Part shown: positions 43,991 through 57,930 of the stretch, one piece after another
How positions within the stretch are numbered: the stretch's first letter is position 1
Layout of the letters: every line of letters starts with the position of its first letter
Assembly (NCBI GenBank): GCA_013399115.1
Contig: VXAA01000156.1
Location: 34,381-98,380 of the forward strand
Length of the DNA stretch: 64,000 bases
Direction: 5' to 3'
Source: Anseranas semipalmata
Taxonomy: Eukaryota; Chordata; Aves; Anseriformes; Anseranatidae
Position numbers and translations under genes: made by a program
The notes under the pieces: model-generated
The model's database searches: none
Seen by the model: only the letters and a program-made list of their open reading frames with translations
Told to the model about the DNA's origin: nothing

Positions 43991-46899
43991 TCCAATTCTA
44001 TCCAAGTTTCTGTATCACATGCTACTTGATTCCTAACATGCAAGACCAAGAATCCAAGTAATTTCTTTCACAGGTCTTCATAACTAAGGCCTTGCATACC
44101 ATATACTGTGCTAAATATACAAATCAACAGCAGAAAAAGAGACACTCAGATCAGATGTCCTATTTTTTTTCTTTCTTTTCCATGCCGCTATTATTCCAAT
44201 GTTCGGTGTGATCCTAAAGCAATACAGCACAGCATGTCACAAGCATTATTATGTCTTCCTGCTGCAGAGTAACTGAAATCCTTTTATTAAAATACAGCAT
44301 TCTGTGATGGATTTCTTCATCCTTGGAGTGACACTGAGCCTGAAGCTCTTACTAGTAATCATTTTACACAAAGCCAGATCACATACTCAACTGTAAGTTG
44401 AGAAGCTAAGGACTCAATTCACAGATTTTTTAAAAATGGTATGAAAGCTGGTGAGACTGAATTGCTCCTGCATAGAATGGATATATGTGAAAATTTGAGA
44501 GAAACTCTGCTAAAGGCATTTTTTTAACAATCGACTTTTTGAACATTTTATTCATCCTTTATTAATATTGTATCATTAAAACAAAATCAGTCCCCAAAAA
44601 CATCAGAGAAACAAGAAGATAGTTATTCAACTGAATATTAATCATTGGAAGGAAATTGAAGGCCATCATATACTAACACCATAGCCGTAAAGAATAGCTG
44701 TAAATAGGCTTACAACAAAGTATCAGTAGAAGTATTCCACCAGCTTACTCAAAGATCAGGCATACTTGACCTTCAACTGCTTGTTAAGATGATATGAAAA
44801 AAAAATAAAAGCAAGTGACAGGAGAGAGAAAGGAACAGTAATAAATTGTCCAAATGTCTTGGACTTACTAGTTAAGGCAAGGCAGAACAGAAGATGAAAC
44901 TCTGACATCAGTGTTTCTTAAGAAAACCTTTCTGCTTTGAGAGACATGCCAAAGCACCCATCCGCAGCTGACTCTTCTTTCCACTATCTTCATGAGATTT
45001 TATATGTAGAAGCGTAACATCCTAAATGTTTTAAGAGTTTTTGCTGTAATGTTAGCCCTGTCACATTATCTACCAATCCTCCTAGGAAAGAATGCTTAGC
45101 CTCAAAAAAAGTCAATGCTTTTACTATTTCACTATACACATCATTAACTTACCTACTGTTTCCTGACTCTTCATCTACACTCCCTAAAAATGTTTTGGAA
45201 ATCATTAAGGACAGATGGGCTAGTGCACACTATTAACTCTTCATAATTTATAATGAAGCTATATAGAATATAGATTACTTAATGCAGTCACAAATTCAAG
45301 TTTTCATTTTCACCTTCAAGGCCCTATATTATCTTACCCACAATTACTGTATGTCTTGCTTTTATTTCCTTCTACTCCCTAGGCATCTTCTATACTTTCA
45401 CTTAATTGCATTCTTTATCTCCTTCTCCTACTTCCAGCTGTATGTCTTATATCATGCTGACCTCTGTGTCTTGTACAATCTCCATGCATACATTCTTCAT
45501 CCTTCTTTGGCAGTATCTTTAAAAATACACTCTTTCAGGAATCATTGGTACATTCTCTTCTTCCTCCCCTTCTTATTGCTGAGCTATTAACTGAAATTCG
45601 TCTTGCTTAAACCACTTTTCCTCCTAGATGAATCAGAGCAGTAGAGAATACAGCTGAAAGCTAATGCAGAGCTGGCTGATTCAGTTCTTAACTCCATCAA
45701 AAAAGACCTGTGTTAACTCCTAAACCCTAAGGAAAATTGAGGGACAATACTTGCTTGTCATCTAAAATAGGAACTTGGAAACTTGTTCACTAAAAAAAAT
45801 CCATGTCATTCATAAAACAAATGCCAATCAGTGCGTTGTGTGTGGCAGGGAGTGGGTAGCTTCTCCAAGGTATGTCTGTACTTCTTACAGTCTTACATGG
45901 TTATGTATATCATAGCACTCTGCCACTTGTCCAGATCAGACTCCAAACCTATCATCCAGTGTACATAGATTTGATTTCTTTTCTTCCTCAGGGGTTAATG
46001 TGTACTTAAAGATCAATATGATGTATGCTGTGAGCAGCCATGGCACACAAATATCAGGAAACTTGAAGCATTCCAGGTCTAGTAAAGCTCATAGTATGGT
46101 AGAGTCATAGCATTATTCCTGACTCCTAGAACGCCTGACTGTAGATCTCAGACTCCCAAACTTCAAACATCTGCTCCATATAATATAACTTTTCATTGAA
46201 ACTAAAAAAAAAAAAAAAAAAAAGGCAAGCACTGCTTTTGCTGAAGTTTAAGAAAAAACACATCTTCTCAATGAAAAATTTCTGACTGAAAAATTAAAAA
46301 TTCACAACTGAAAGCAGCCTTCAAAGGATATATCATAGCTAATTTCAAAGCTGCAAATACATTCTACCTAAAATACATGATCATTCTTTGCCAAATAAAA
46401 GGTTCTGTTGGCCTTCTCTTGGGAAAACTGCATTATTGAATGTGGAAAGCAATAAGATATGTTACATACTATTACACTTTTTGCCCATGGCAGTTTTTTT
46501 TGAAATGGTAATATTTTGAGTCTTTAAGAGCTCTGAAGCTCAGGACAATAGGTTGAAATCTCTTGCTTCCACTCTTCAGTCTGAAGCTGCAGGATGCAAT
46601 AATATGTTCTGGAGACAGCAACTGAATGGATCACTCTGACCAGATTATCTGTTCAGGAGAAAAAGGACAATTTCCTAAAAGAGGCAAATATTTTCTGTAA
46701 ATGACAACATTTTCGGTAATGGATGAAATCTCATCTGCTCATCTGAGCTAGTCAGAAAGACCCTGAGGCTTTGAAGCAACTTAACTAGGAAGTAAAGAAG
46801 TTACTAATATTAAAAAACATTTCTTATAAAATGCTACTATTTTAGAACGAAATTGTAGATGCATTTTAAAAGAATTCTAGTGTTACCCAGGGAATTATG
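43991..46899. other. PUDP intron segment
   Basis: No gene or repeat recognised except an A-run at 46,204-46,223. A 102-codon plus-strand frame (45,282-45,590) is rich in Leu, Phe and Tyr because of T-rich DNA. Confidence 0.6.
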
Positions 46900-47852
46900 A
46901 ACTAGGAAACCATGTCTGTATAGTTAGTAAAATCTGCTGATGACACAGGGTTATGTAGGTTAGCTAGGATGAGGAATGTCTGTAAGAAACTTAGAGCGAC
47001 ACGGTACTCTACTGAGCAGTCAAATGGCAAATGAAATAAAATGGTCAAGAAATGTAAGTAATACACATTAGCTGGAAAGAAATAAATCACATGCACACCT
47101 TGTAACAGTCAGTTTAAGTACTGGACATCACTGTAGACAGCTCAGTGAAACATCAGAGCTTGACAATAATAACCATACAAGATGCTACAAAAAAGGAAAC
47201 TAAATAATATGGGTGATAGCATATATATTCATATACATATATAATGGTGTCTCATCTGGAATACTCTATGTACTCAATACCACAGGCATTATTCTGTGTT
47301 AAAATTCTTTTGATAGGAAGGGTCTGAAGAAATGCAATCAAAATCCTTATGGGGAAGTAAAAACACACAAACACAAAACAAAACACGTAAGAAAAATAAA
47401 TGCAACCCATTTGGATGGTGAGAGCCTGAACAGACTGCAAAGTGTTTTCACTTGAGGAACAAGAAATAAAGAGGGATGTGATAAGTACTTAAAGTAGTGA
47501 GTGGCAGATCAACTAGTTCTTACCTTTCTAACTCATAACATAAAATCTGACATTCAAGGAAGTTAAAAGGTGAGGAATTCAGAACAGAATATATGAAAAG
47601 GATTTTCAGAATTCACTGTCTCAGGTAGTCACTAGTATCAAGAAAATAAGTACTCTGAAATGGTTACTAAAGTCTTTGTTTGTTTTGTTTAAAATCAGCC
47701 TTAAATTACTTGGTATGAGAATAATGGAATTTAATTAATCTTCTCTAGCTAAAAGGGGATTATTAAGCCTCTGGTATTAGCTGTCATCAGAGATAGTACA
47801 GAATATGATGGACACTGAATCTGAGCATGAAGAGCAATTCCAATGTTCAGCA
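46900..47852 (+). mobile_element. Ancient CR1/L3-like LINE remnant with 3' end
   Basis: It begins at a decayed reverse-transcriptase catalytic site: AAATCTGCTGATGACACAGG translates K-S-A-D-D-T-G, so the two Asp codons persist while Phe has become Ser. It continues through a region resembling the RT C-terminus, then GGAAGGGTCTGAAGAAATG. The final part carries TCTGGTATTAGCTGTCATCA followed by GAGATAGTACAGAATATGAT, which resembles the L3/CR1 3' end. All frames are broken. It lies on the plus strand inside the PUDP intron, opposite to the gene. Confidence 0.62.
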
Positions 47853-48092
47853 CTATTTTGACATGAAATAAAAGCTATCCTTGGTGGAACAGGAGGACAG
47901 AATTTCTACCACTACTTGGAATTGTTTTCTACTTTAAATCAGAACTTCAGTTCTACTTGGACCATTGTCTGTCTTGGCTTTGAATCATGCTATTATTCTA
48001 AGATAAAGAGATGCTGGAATGCAAGTGTTAAGCATTTTCTTTTAGCTGATAAACCTGTCATTTCTTCAGCTCTTCTGTGTGCGACAACGACA

Positions 48093-48130
48093 CAATAATA
48101 ATAATCGATCACAATAATAATAATAATAAA
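48093..48130 (+). repeat. (AAT)n repeat, interrupted
   Basis: Two AAT runs separated by CGATCAC. Confidence 0.93.
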
Positions 48131-51100
48131 TCCCAAACATTGCTTTGTGGACTACACTTTGTAATCATCTTCTAAGTGCACTTATTTTGTGATATAGCAA
48201 TCGGCGTGAGCAAATGCTTTGCCCTGTTTAGACTATAAATAATTTGTCAGTGTCAACTGATGGTCCTGTATGTAGGTTTTCTGCAACCATGCCAAAAAAA
48301 GAGACTCTTTACCGCAGAACAGAATAAGAAGAATCCTGCCAAAAAGACCATCTCTCTGAACTGCATCTCTACAAAAAGCAAGAAAGTAACTTAAACAAAA
48401 AATAAAGGAAGCAAATAAACGAACCCTCCCCCTGCCTTAGTGCATTAAAACAACACACACTTAGACCTTAGTCTTTCAAAGGTTTCCAGAGGTCTCCCCA
48501 TGATAATAATTTACAAAGAAGCAACCAAAAAATACTGCTAACAATGCAATTCCTTGTTTCAGTCTTCATTCTTTGTTCCAAAACTGTGAAAAAGCATTGT
48601 TACGACAAGCTCTGGGATGATTACAAAGGTAACCTGGGACACGGAGAGGATCAGTGCACTACATCTTTTGAAAGAGGATTTATGCATGCTTGCTATAATG
48701 CAAAAGACATTAAAAAACATTTTTTTTGTGAAAATTCTTGTTAATTAAAATCTAATTATTCAATGACTGCTCTTTTTGGCATCTCCAGAAAATGCTCAAG
48801 GTCTTGAAAGAAAGAAAAGATAACTCAGTGAGCAATTTATCATAAAAGAAGGATTTCCCCCACTCTTTTTTTTTTACTACTTACCATGCATAATTAATAC
48901 GTGAAAATACCCATAATGAGTTCCCTAAAACAATTAGTAATGCATCTTCAGTGACCTGCTAATCTGAACATAATGCTTTTAGAATTTGGAGGTGTACCAG
49001 TCTCTTCGTGCTTACACACTCACCTCACGTAGAAGCAAAGAAGGCTGCAGAACATAATTTATTATTCTGCATCACATTTCATCAAGTCCCTTAGCAGCTA
49101 CTTGATACATTATCGAGACAAATGCAAGGAAAAAAAAATATTCCTGCATCCCCACCCCCCAAGTAGGGTACCCCGAAGACTAAGAACCAATTATAATCTT
49201 TCTTTCTTCTTCCAGTCAGATACATTAAGTGAAAGTAAACCTTGACCAGGTTATTTTTCGTATGGAATTTCAATGACTTTTTTCATCTCCACAAGACAAA
49301 TACATCCATAAATAAACATGCAGTGCAGTAACAAGGGCAATGTCTGGAACACTTAAGAGCTAAATTACTTTCAAGCCATGCAACATCTCATTTTTCTTCC
49401 ACAAATACATAATAAAGACTGCCAGCATGGGGGAGGGTGTGTGTGTGTGCGCGCATATACAAGCACACATGCCTCAGGAGCAGAGCAAGGAAAGAAAAAT
49501 TAACCACATGAACGGAGAACATGATAATCAAAAAACAAACAAACAACAATAACAAAAACAAAAAACAACCCCCCCCAAAATAACATCAAGACTGTCTCCA
49601 TCCTTTAATTGGAATCTGCCTGAGAATGGAAGGATTATATGTTTCAAAGTTTACAGGAAAAATAATGAATTACACGTGTGCTTAGAGCCTATGATAAATA
49701 GAATGAGGAATACGTTTTAAAGGAGAATCTTCCATTAATGTTTATAAGGGAAGATTCAGTGAGTCATGATGAAGAAGTTGTTACATATGTATCATTTCTA
49801 CTAATCAAACTTTCAGCTAACATCCAGTAACTGCTCCTGTATCTCACTCACTGATATTCAATGCTACCTTGTAGGCTGAGTTCATGCTACAAACTTCATA
49901 GCTAAGATAAGAAACATGCCATAGCCTGGCTTAAGTTAACAACGAAAAGGCAATTTTGTGCCTGTGCACTTCTAGTTCTGGCCACCAAACATTATACACA
50001 TTTGCTTTTTACAGTGCTTGGGGATATGCTCACAAGATATTATTTGTTCATAATTTATTCCTTTAAATTTCTCCAGTGTCTGAATACAACAGCTTCTCCA
50101 ACAGGGGAAAAAATTAAAAACCAACAAAATTAAAGTTATGCTGTTTACTATTTTTCACTGTCCCATAATAGCAGGAATTCAAGAGCTACACTAGCAACAC
50201 ATCCTAAATACTGAAATCACAACTTGCCCAAATGCAGTCTAGAAATAAGTCTTCAGCCACACTGCGGAGCAAGAAAATTAAAAGCTTTATGAACTCAGGG
50301 AAAAGTTTTAGTCAAAAGCCTTCCTGAGAAAACAACAGCTGTATCCTGTGGTAACTAGGACACTCCCCAGGGAAACCCAGGAACTGGAAAATGTTGAACT
50401 CGTCAGGTCGAACAGTGTTCAAAAGGCTGCTTTTCCCAATTGTTTGAGGACATACTCCATACAGTGGACAAGATGAGGGCAACCCTCTCCTCTGGTCTCC
50501 TTTAGAAGGAAAACGATAGTTCCAGGTTGCTGCCACATTGTCTATGGAGCCAATTTTTCTTGATGTTCTAGGAGTGAGACCTGTAACTACTTTTCCAATT
50601 ATGCTTTGCAAAAGATTAACTGGAAGACATGTTTAGTGCCTGAGAAACAGACACAAGGTGCTCAAATCAGGCAATTTTAGACATGTTTCTCAAAAACTAT
50701 AAAGTTAGAAAGGGAGGCTCCTAATGTGTTTGGCATTTCATTTTGGTTAGAAGGCAGACAAGTGGAAATATCCTGATCTCAAGTCAATTGATATACCCTG
50801 TCAGATTTCATTCACTTCGATCACTTAAGGGTATGTCTGCATGGAACAACTAAACTTATTTGGATACACAAATGCTGTAACATACTTCATCCATCTCCCA
50901 GTCACCCTACATAAACTTACAGTAAAATCTCTCATACATAGTCTTAAATCGTCAAGGGAGCAAACCCTGCTTTTGTTGTAAACCTGAGCACATCATGTGA
51001 ACACAGGAGCAGCGCTTCCCAACTCTCATTTAGAGGTCGGTGGATTCACAGCCCTGCATCTGCTACTCAGCAGACCTGCCATCTCCCAGGAAGCACCATT

Positions 51101-53609
51101 CCCACCACAAAATACACATTCCATGGGAGGGTTTTCTCTGCTCCATGTGGAAGCTGGACACTGTGCAGCACAGGATGTGAGGATACTGGTGATGCCGTGA
51201 GAGCAAAACTTTGCATGTAAGGGACTCCAAAGGAGCACTCTGTGAAAGCTGTGAGGAAACAATCTCCAAAAAAGCCCAACAAGAAAACATACACACCAGA
51301 AATACTCATAAGATTAGAACCCAGCTGCCCCATACCTTCACTATCTGTATAGTGGCTGCCTGGCTACACAGGAGTAGGCATCAACAAATCAGATGACACA
51401 GGAATTTGTTCATTGGCTCCAAGCCATTAACAGCTTCATCTGAATTCATTAATGAATGGTAATTACATCAGTACAGACAAGAAAGTCAAATGGCTTCAGC
51501 AAAAAAGGCCCAAATTCTGCCTTCTAACTAAAAATGTACCGGCAGCTAGAAAGAGTTGTGGAACAACATTTTTCCCTCTTTACTCAGTAAATAGCCGCTG
51601 GCACAAGCTGCATTTGCTTCTGTACAGCACACAGTGCATGTTGAACAACGGTGACCTACTACAAATGCCACTTCATTTGTGCCACTGACTGCAGCCTAAT
51701 GCTTTGAAAGCCAGGTGTACTATGACCATTATAATCACAGGCTGTATCACTGGAAAAAGCACATATCTAGCAATACTCTAAAATAACTGGTAAAAACTGA
51801 GAGTCCAAGGGGACAAGACAGCAGAGCATGGGTACATCAAAATGGTTGATAGCGTGAACAGATGTTTGAAAGAGTGCTTCAGCTGAGGAAAAACAAGTAA
51901 TGCAAGCCTATTCAAAGAACAGACTAGAGACAAGGTTGAACAGACAGCTATTCATATACATTTAAACTACATTGAAAAATGTCTATGTATCTTTGCATTT
52001 AATGGTTTCATTACTTCTAAAATAAAATGTCTGATTTGTGTATTGTAAATATTCAAGAAAAAGTATGTCTATTTATTTACAAAATGGAAAAGGGGCAGAC
52101 TTATGATGACTAAAATACATGACTTCAACAGCAAGGATTCCAATATACAGCTCAGTACACCACCTAGAATGACTGTTCATGCCTTCGTAATTTCTGTACT
52201 TCAAATAAGGTACTCCTAATAAATTCAACCTCCAGCTATACATAAGAAATAACAAAAACATCACTAATAAAATAACTGCTTATCTGAAAACCCTAATGAT
52301 TGAAACACATACACTACATGCACACAGTAGAACTGGTGCAGTTGAGGGAAAAAACAAAGGAGAAAAATCTAAAAAAAACGAGGGGATAAGAAATAAAACT
52401 TTGGTTTTGTCATGCTTTTTACACAACCTCACAGTAATGATGGTCACATTAAGTGATATATCAGTCTTCTAAATTCTTTATTTTTCTTGTACGATATAGA
52501 CTAATATTGCAAACATGGTCACAATGTTCTGAATTTCTATTACTCTTTCAGCACATCTTTTGTAGGAAAAAATGTCTCCAAAAATTTCTCTTTGAACTTC
52601 TCTTTTCTATGACACAAAAAGTCCACTGAGACTCATAACTTCTAATGCCATTTAATCAGTCTGAAAATTTTTAATGAGCTCTCACTAGATTTGGTACAGA
52701 GATTATGAATAACTGTGGGATCAATTAATTAATTAGAAATGGAATAGACTGCAAAGAATTACAGTGTTTTAAATTAAGACAAAGATTTAAATCACTTGGC
52801 ATTTTTTAAATAGAACGGATTCTTCATAAGGGAGTTATGACCACTTATCTTACTCCAACCTTCTCCTCTTTTTAGAGGAAGGATATGAATGGTATTTGTT
52901 TGTTTTAAACTGCACTGCTAGTAAGATCCTTTATTTGACAGAAAAGGTATAGGCAAAACAACCAAAATACTGGAAAGAAAGGCCTTAAAACTCCACATCC
53001 TGAAGCACGTAAATAATTAATTCATGCATTTTTAATGACATGAATATATTGAAAGTATGTTTAAATCTTTGCATAAGAATGTCTGAAATCCTCTGAGCTA
53101 GAGCCATATTTGAAATATATTTAGTACCATAAAATTTGTTAGCATGAAACAAAATTGCTTCAAGATAGCATTGAAAAGTTATAGTTGATATATATACTTT
53201 ATTTACACATATACATGGCAACAGAAAGGTTTCTAAAACTTGTTTGTTAAAGCATGCTCATTAAAAACAAAGATTAATATTCTAATATTTATAAATTCCA
53301 AAACCATGTTTTTAAATAATTTAAGCCCTTTAATTCAAAATGGAACAGGAAAAACATCATTTAGTGAAAGCACTTTTGTTTCCTTACTTTCAGATCAAAC
53401 TGGTATCAAACTGTATAGCTGAATTTACCAAGTTTCACAGCAGTGTCATCAATGAAATTCTGATTTTGTCTTTGGAGCACATTTTAAAGGTTCCTTTAGA
53501 AGGAATTCCCTTTGCAAAAACTTGAATCATAACAAAACACTAAGTAACTAATTCTAGAAAAATCTGAAACAACTTGTTTTCCAAATTATGATCATATAAA
53601 GATAGTAAA

Positions 53610-53632
53610 ATAATAATAATAATAATAATGAT
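53610..53632 (+). repeat. (AAT)n repeat
   Basis: Short AAT trinucleotide repeat, about seven units, intronic. Confidence 0.95.
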
Positions 53633-54599
53633 AAAAAACATTTTGGGGGGTAAATAATTGTCTAATAAAATATATGAAAAGGAACAGAGTGTTTGGAACA
53701 TTGTGGCCTGAAATCTCTACAATATTAAAGCACAAATTTTTTCTCAGGCTACATATGTACAGTTCCAGCTGGTTTTGACACGAGTTTCATCTGTGTATTT
53801 GAAAGCAGAATTTGGCATATATTAAAAAAAAAAAGTTACTTGAATTTAGTAAAAGACAAAATTTCTAGTATTCAACTGCAGATCATATTCTGATTATCTG
53901 ACTGATTTAATCAATTATTCATATGACAATGTATCGTTACTAGTGTTGGAAGTTCATACAATACTTTATGTATCAAAAGGCAGTAAGGCTTAGGCTGAAT
54001 TTGCAGTATTTATCTTTGAAATTTTTGTGGTCTCGCCATTATGCTTATTAAACTTCTAATTAACTAAAGAATGCAAACAAAAAGGCCAACATTTAAGAAA
54101 TTCCCAGATGGACAATTTTGACCCCCTTCACTTATATTAAAGCAGCCATCATATCCATTTTTATATGGTTTCAGAATTGACTTCTTGTAGAAGTATGCCT
54201 GTACAGCTATGGTCCGAGGCTGTTATATTATTATGGATAAGTTCTGGATTTGGCCTTCTACAGCTATGCTGTATTTTTGGCTTGGAGCAGTAGTGAAGTT
54301 TTAAAGCAAGTCTCATTACAGTCCTCAATGGGTATGTGATAGTTTCACTGAACACTTTTCGCGTGTACTAGATCGCTTTAGCAGGAAGCTAACTTGAAGT
54401 CCTCTCCAGGTACATATCAAACGACCTCCAAGTCTGTTTGTGAGTGTTTTTTTGTTTTTTGTTTTTAATGGTCTTGTCTTTTTTAATTATGATCACCTTG
54501 TGACTTTTCTGAAATAGAGCCACACAAACTAAGAACTTTGGGAAAGCTGTCCCTCTTTGTATTATTATTAGGCTCCTCACATGAAATAATGCATGGACA

Positions 54600-55484
54600 A
54601 CACTACATTGGGAGAAGCTGTTGACTCCATTGAGGGTGGAAAGGCCTTGCAGAGAGATCTTGACAACTTAGAGAGCTGGGCAATCACCAACCATATGAAG
54701 TTCAACAAAAGCAAGTGCCAGATTCTGCACCTGGGATGGGGCAACCCTGGCTATACATACAGAATGGGGGATAAGAGGCTGGAGAGCAGCCCCAGTGGAA
54801 GGCATCTGGGGGTTCTGGTCTATGGCAAGTTGAATATGAGTCAGCAGTGTGCCCTGGAAGCCAAAAGGGCCAACCGCATCCTGGGGTGCATCAAGCACGG
54901 CACTGCTAGCTGGTTGAGGGAAGGGATTGTCCCACTCTGCTCTGGGCTGGTGCGGCCTCACCTTGAGTACTATGCGTAGTTTTGGGCACCACGATATAAG
55001 AAGGACATAAAACTATTAGAGAGTGTCCGTAGGAGGGCTACTAAGATGGTGAGGGTCTAGAGGGCAAGACGTATGAGGAGCAGCTGAGGTCCCTTGGCTT
55101 GTTCAGCCCAGAGAAGAGGAGACTGAGGGGAGGCCTCATGGTGGCCTGCAGCTTCCTCACGAGGGGAGCGGAGGGGCAGGCGCTGATCTCTGCTTTCTGG
55201 TGACAGCGACAGGACCCAAGGGAACGGCATGGAGCTGTGACAGGGGAGGGTCAGGCTGGGTGTTAGGAAAAGGTTCTTCACCGAGAGGGTGGTCGGGCAC
55301 TGGGACAGGCTCCCCAGGGAACTGGTCACGGCCCCGAGCCTGTCAGAGTTCAGGAATCACCTGGACAATGCTCTCACCTGGACAAACATATGGTTTGATT
55401 TTTGGGTGGTCCTGTGTGGACCCAGGACTTGGACCCAATGATTCTTGTGGGTCCCTCCCAATTCAGGATATTCTATGATTCTAC
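54600..55484 (+). mobile_element. CR1 LINE 3' fragment with decayed RT C-terminus
   Basis: The plus strand encodes AIQRDL-like (LQRDLDNLESWAITNHMKF), [28 protein letters not shown] and [10 protein letters not shown], then a TAG stop at 54977-54979 where intact CR1 has Cys/Val before FWAP. The 3' untranslated part follows, with CTTGTTCAGCCCAGAGAAGA and ending ATTCTATGATTCTAC at about 55,484. It is 5'-truncated near 54,600. It lies opposite to PUDP in its intron. Confidence 0.94.
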
Positions 55485-57109
55485 AAATAAAGTTTAATTT
55501 GCCACTAACACAACTGACATTCCATTTCCCTACCTCTCCTTCACATATGATACCAGATGTGACTTGTCTTTATATGAATTCTCAATACCTTCTGCTCTTT
55601 TAGTTTCAGAACTATAGAACAACTTACACCAACACCTCCATCCAATCAAAAAGTATGCATTAAACACCTTTGTCATCCTGTTCCACAACAAAGATGCCAT
55701 ACAGCATTACAGGAACATAACCTGATCTTATGTTCCCTGGACATATAGCTAAAGAATAAAGAATATTTTTGTATGAAAGTAACATTAAGCTGTAGTTTCA
55801 AGATGGAGCAAAAGTGAACTACAAAAACAGTGTAACAAAATTTTGCTACCTGTTTTCAATTCACCTCTCCCTCCAAATGCTTGGGTTATTGCTTCCCAGT
55901 ATTTGCTCTCAGTTAAGTATTAATATTTTCAAAATTTGTAACTATTGGACTCCAATGTAGATTTACAGCCTTGCTGTTCAGATTCTGCAGCATTTGGAAT
56001 GTACCATACTAGGCCTACACACACAAGAACCTAACATGTCCACACAGTAGTCATCTGCATGAATATGGTCAAGTATATTGGGGATATCTTTTTGAAGTGA
56101 AGTTGATGCACATACACAGAATGACAAGAGGACTTGCAACAAAAAATAGAGAGAGAGTTTGGTTAGCACTGTTCATATTATGCCACATTCATTGCAATTT
56201 ATTTCATTATGCATTCCCAGCCAACAAAAATACCATTTGGACTCTGGGTGAGAACTTGAAGTGTGAAAGGCTGAGGAATCTTAGCTAATTGTTCCATATA
56301 TGTGTGTACACATTTTTTCTCAACAACCCCACTGAGAAATCAGTAATCACAGTCTAAACCACTTAAAGTTGTTCCTTAAAAATTAGTATCTAATTTTTCT
56401 GCAGTAATGAAACTCCAAAACTTCAGAACTTATGTTTCATTCAGGATAGACAAGAAGTGAAATAAATAAATAAATAAATAAGGAGAGTGGCTATTTAATT
56501 TGAAATAAAATGAACACATCACTTTAACTGACTCTCAACTTATCTTTCAGATATTCTCCCTACAGATTTCTATTTCAGAATCAAGTTTGGAAAGTTATAT
56601 ATGAGAGAGAATCTATACATCTCTACTACTTGAGAAAGATTGCTCAAACTGATCGGTTTTTAAATCAGAAAACAAGAAATATGATCTCAAAGATTTAGAA
56701 TGCAAGAGGAATGAGATCACTTAGAAAAAATATATACCCTCTTTATAAAGAAGTATCTTTAATGTTTAGATACTTAAAAGGTAAATCAGCCATGAAAGTA
56801 TGAAAAGCAAACTGATCTGTGTTTAAATAACTGTTTCTAAACTTTGAGTAGTGAAGTTATGCTTGCAGATTTATGCACAGAGAGGAAAATCATTAAACTT
56901 TCCTATTACTGCACAGTACCATGCAGTAAATCAAAGCAATCTGCATTGCAAACATTATATACAGTGAAGGGAAATGATGCTTTCGAACAACTTCTTGCTT
57001 AAACAATATAAACATAATTGAAAAAAGAGGTTGCTGATTTTTCACATGTTTGCAATAAATCTTACCTTAACATTTATCATATTAAAAAAAATAAAAATAA
57101 ATATTAAAA
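55485..57109. other. PUDP intron segment before the assembly gap
   Basis: AT-rich DNA with an AATA repeat. Nothing else was recognised. Confidence 0.6.
56461..56482 (+). repeat. (AATA)n repeat
   Basis: Five AATA units, intronic. Confidence 0.93.
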
Positions 57110-57152
57110 NNNNNNNNNNNNNNNNNNNNNNNNNNNNNNNNNNNNNNNNNNN
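57110..57152. other. Assembly gap (43 N)
   Basis: A run of 43 undetermined bases sits in the PUDP intron, 64 bp downstream of the splice donor. Left of it the sequence is A/T-only (AATAAAAATAAATATTAAAA), so a low-complexity run probably broke the assembly. A single N is also present at 13063, inside a solo LTR. Confidence 0.99.
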
Positions 57153-57153
57153 A

Positions 57154-57528
<375 letters not shown>

Positions 57529-57888
57529 CTATTTACAACACTTTTAGCAATATTTCAACAATGTTGTCATACTGAATGTAACAACCTATTTCAATCAGTT
57601 AATGTCAAAAGAGAATTCTTGTTATATCTGAAATGTTCCTGCTCCATGCAAAAATTGTGGAATATTCCTCAAGGTACATACTGATTCTGTCATTAAATGA
57701 TGTTTTTCTCAAAATATGCCAAAAATGATTTCAACGTCATTGCATCTGTACACCCATCAGAACCTTATTCAGCAAGGTCCTCAATATATGTCTATTGTTT
57801 CAAACTCTGTAACTGGGAGAACAACACACAGAGAAACACTCTCTTTTCTACACAGATAGTTGGAGTTATGTTCCTGGAAAACAAAAAA

Positions 57889-57930
<42 letters not shown>
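57889..57930 (+). repeat. (ATAG)n tetranucleotide microsatellite
   Basis: About ten perfect ATAG units in the PUDP intron, likely polymorphic. Confidence 0.98.

Larger units (their letters stand above)
47853..54599. other. PUDP intron segment
   Basis: Long AT-rich stretch with AAT repeats and a GT/GC run at 49,437-49,453. No exon or interspersed repeat was recognised. Confidence 0.6.
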
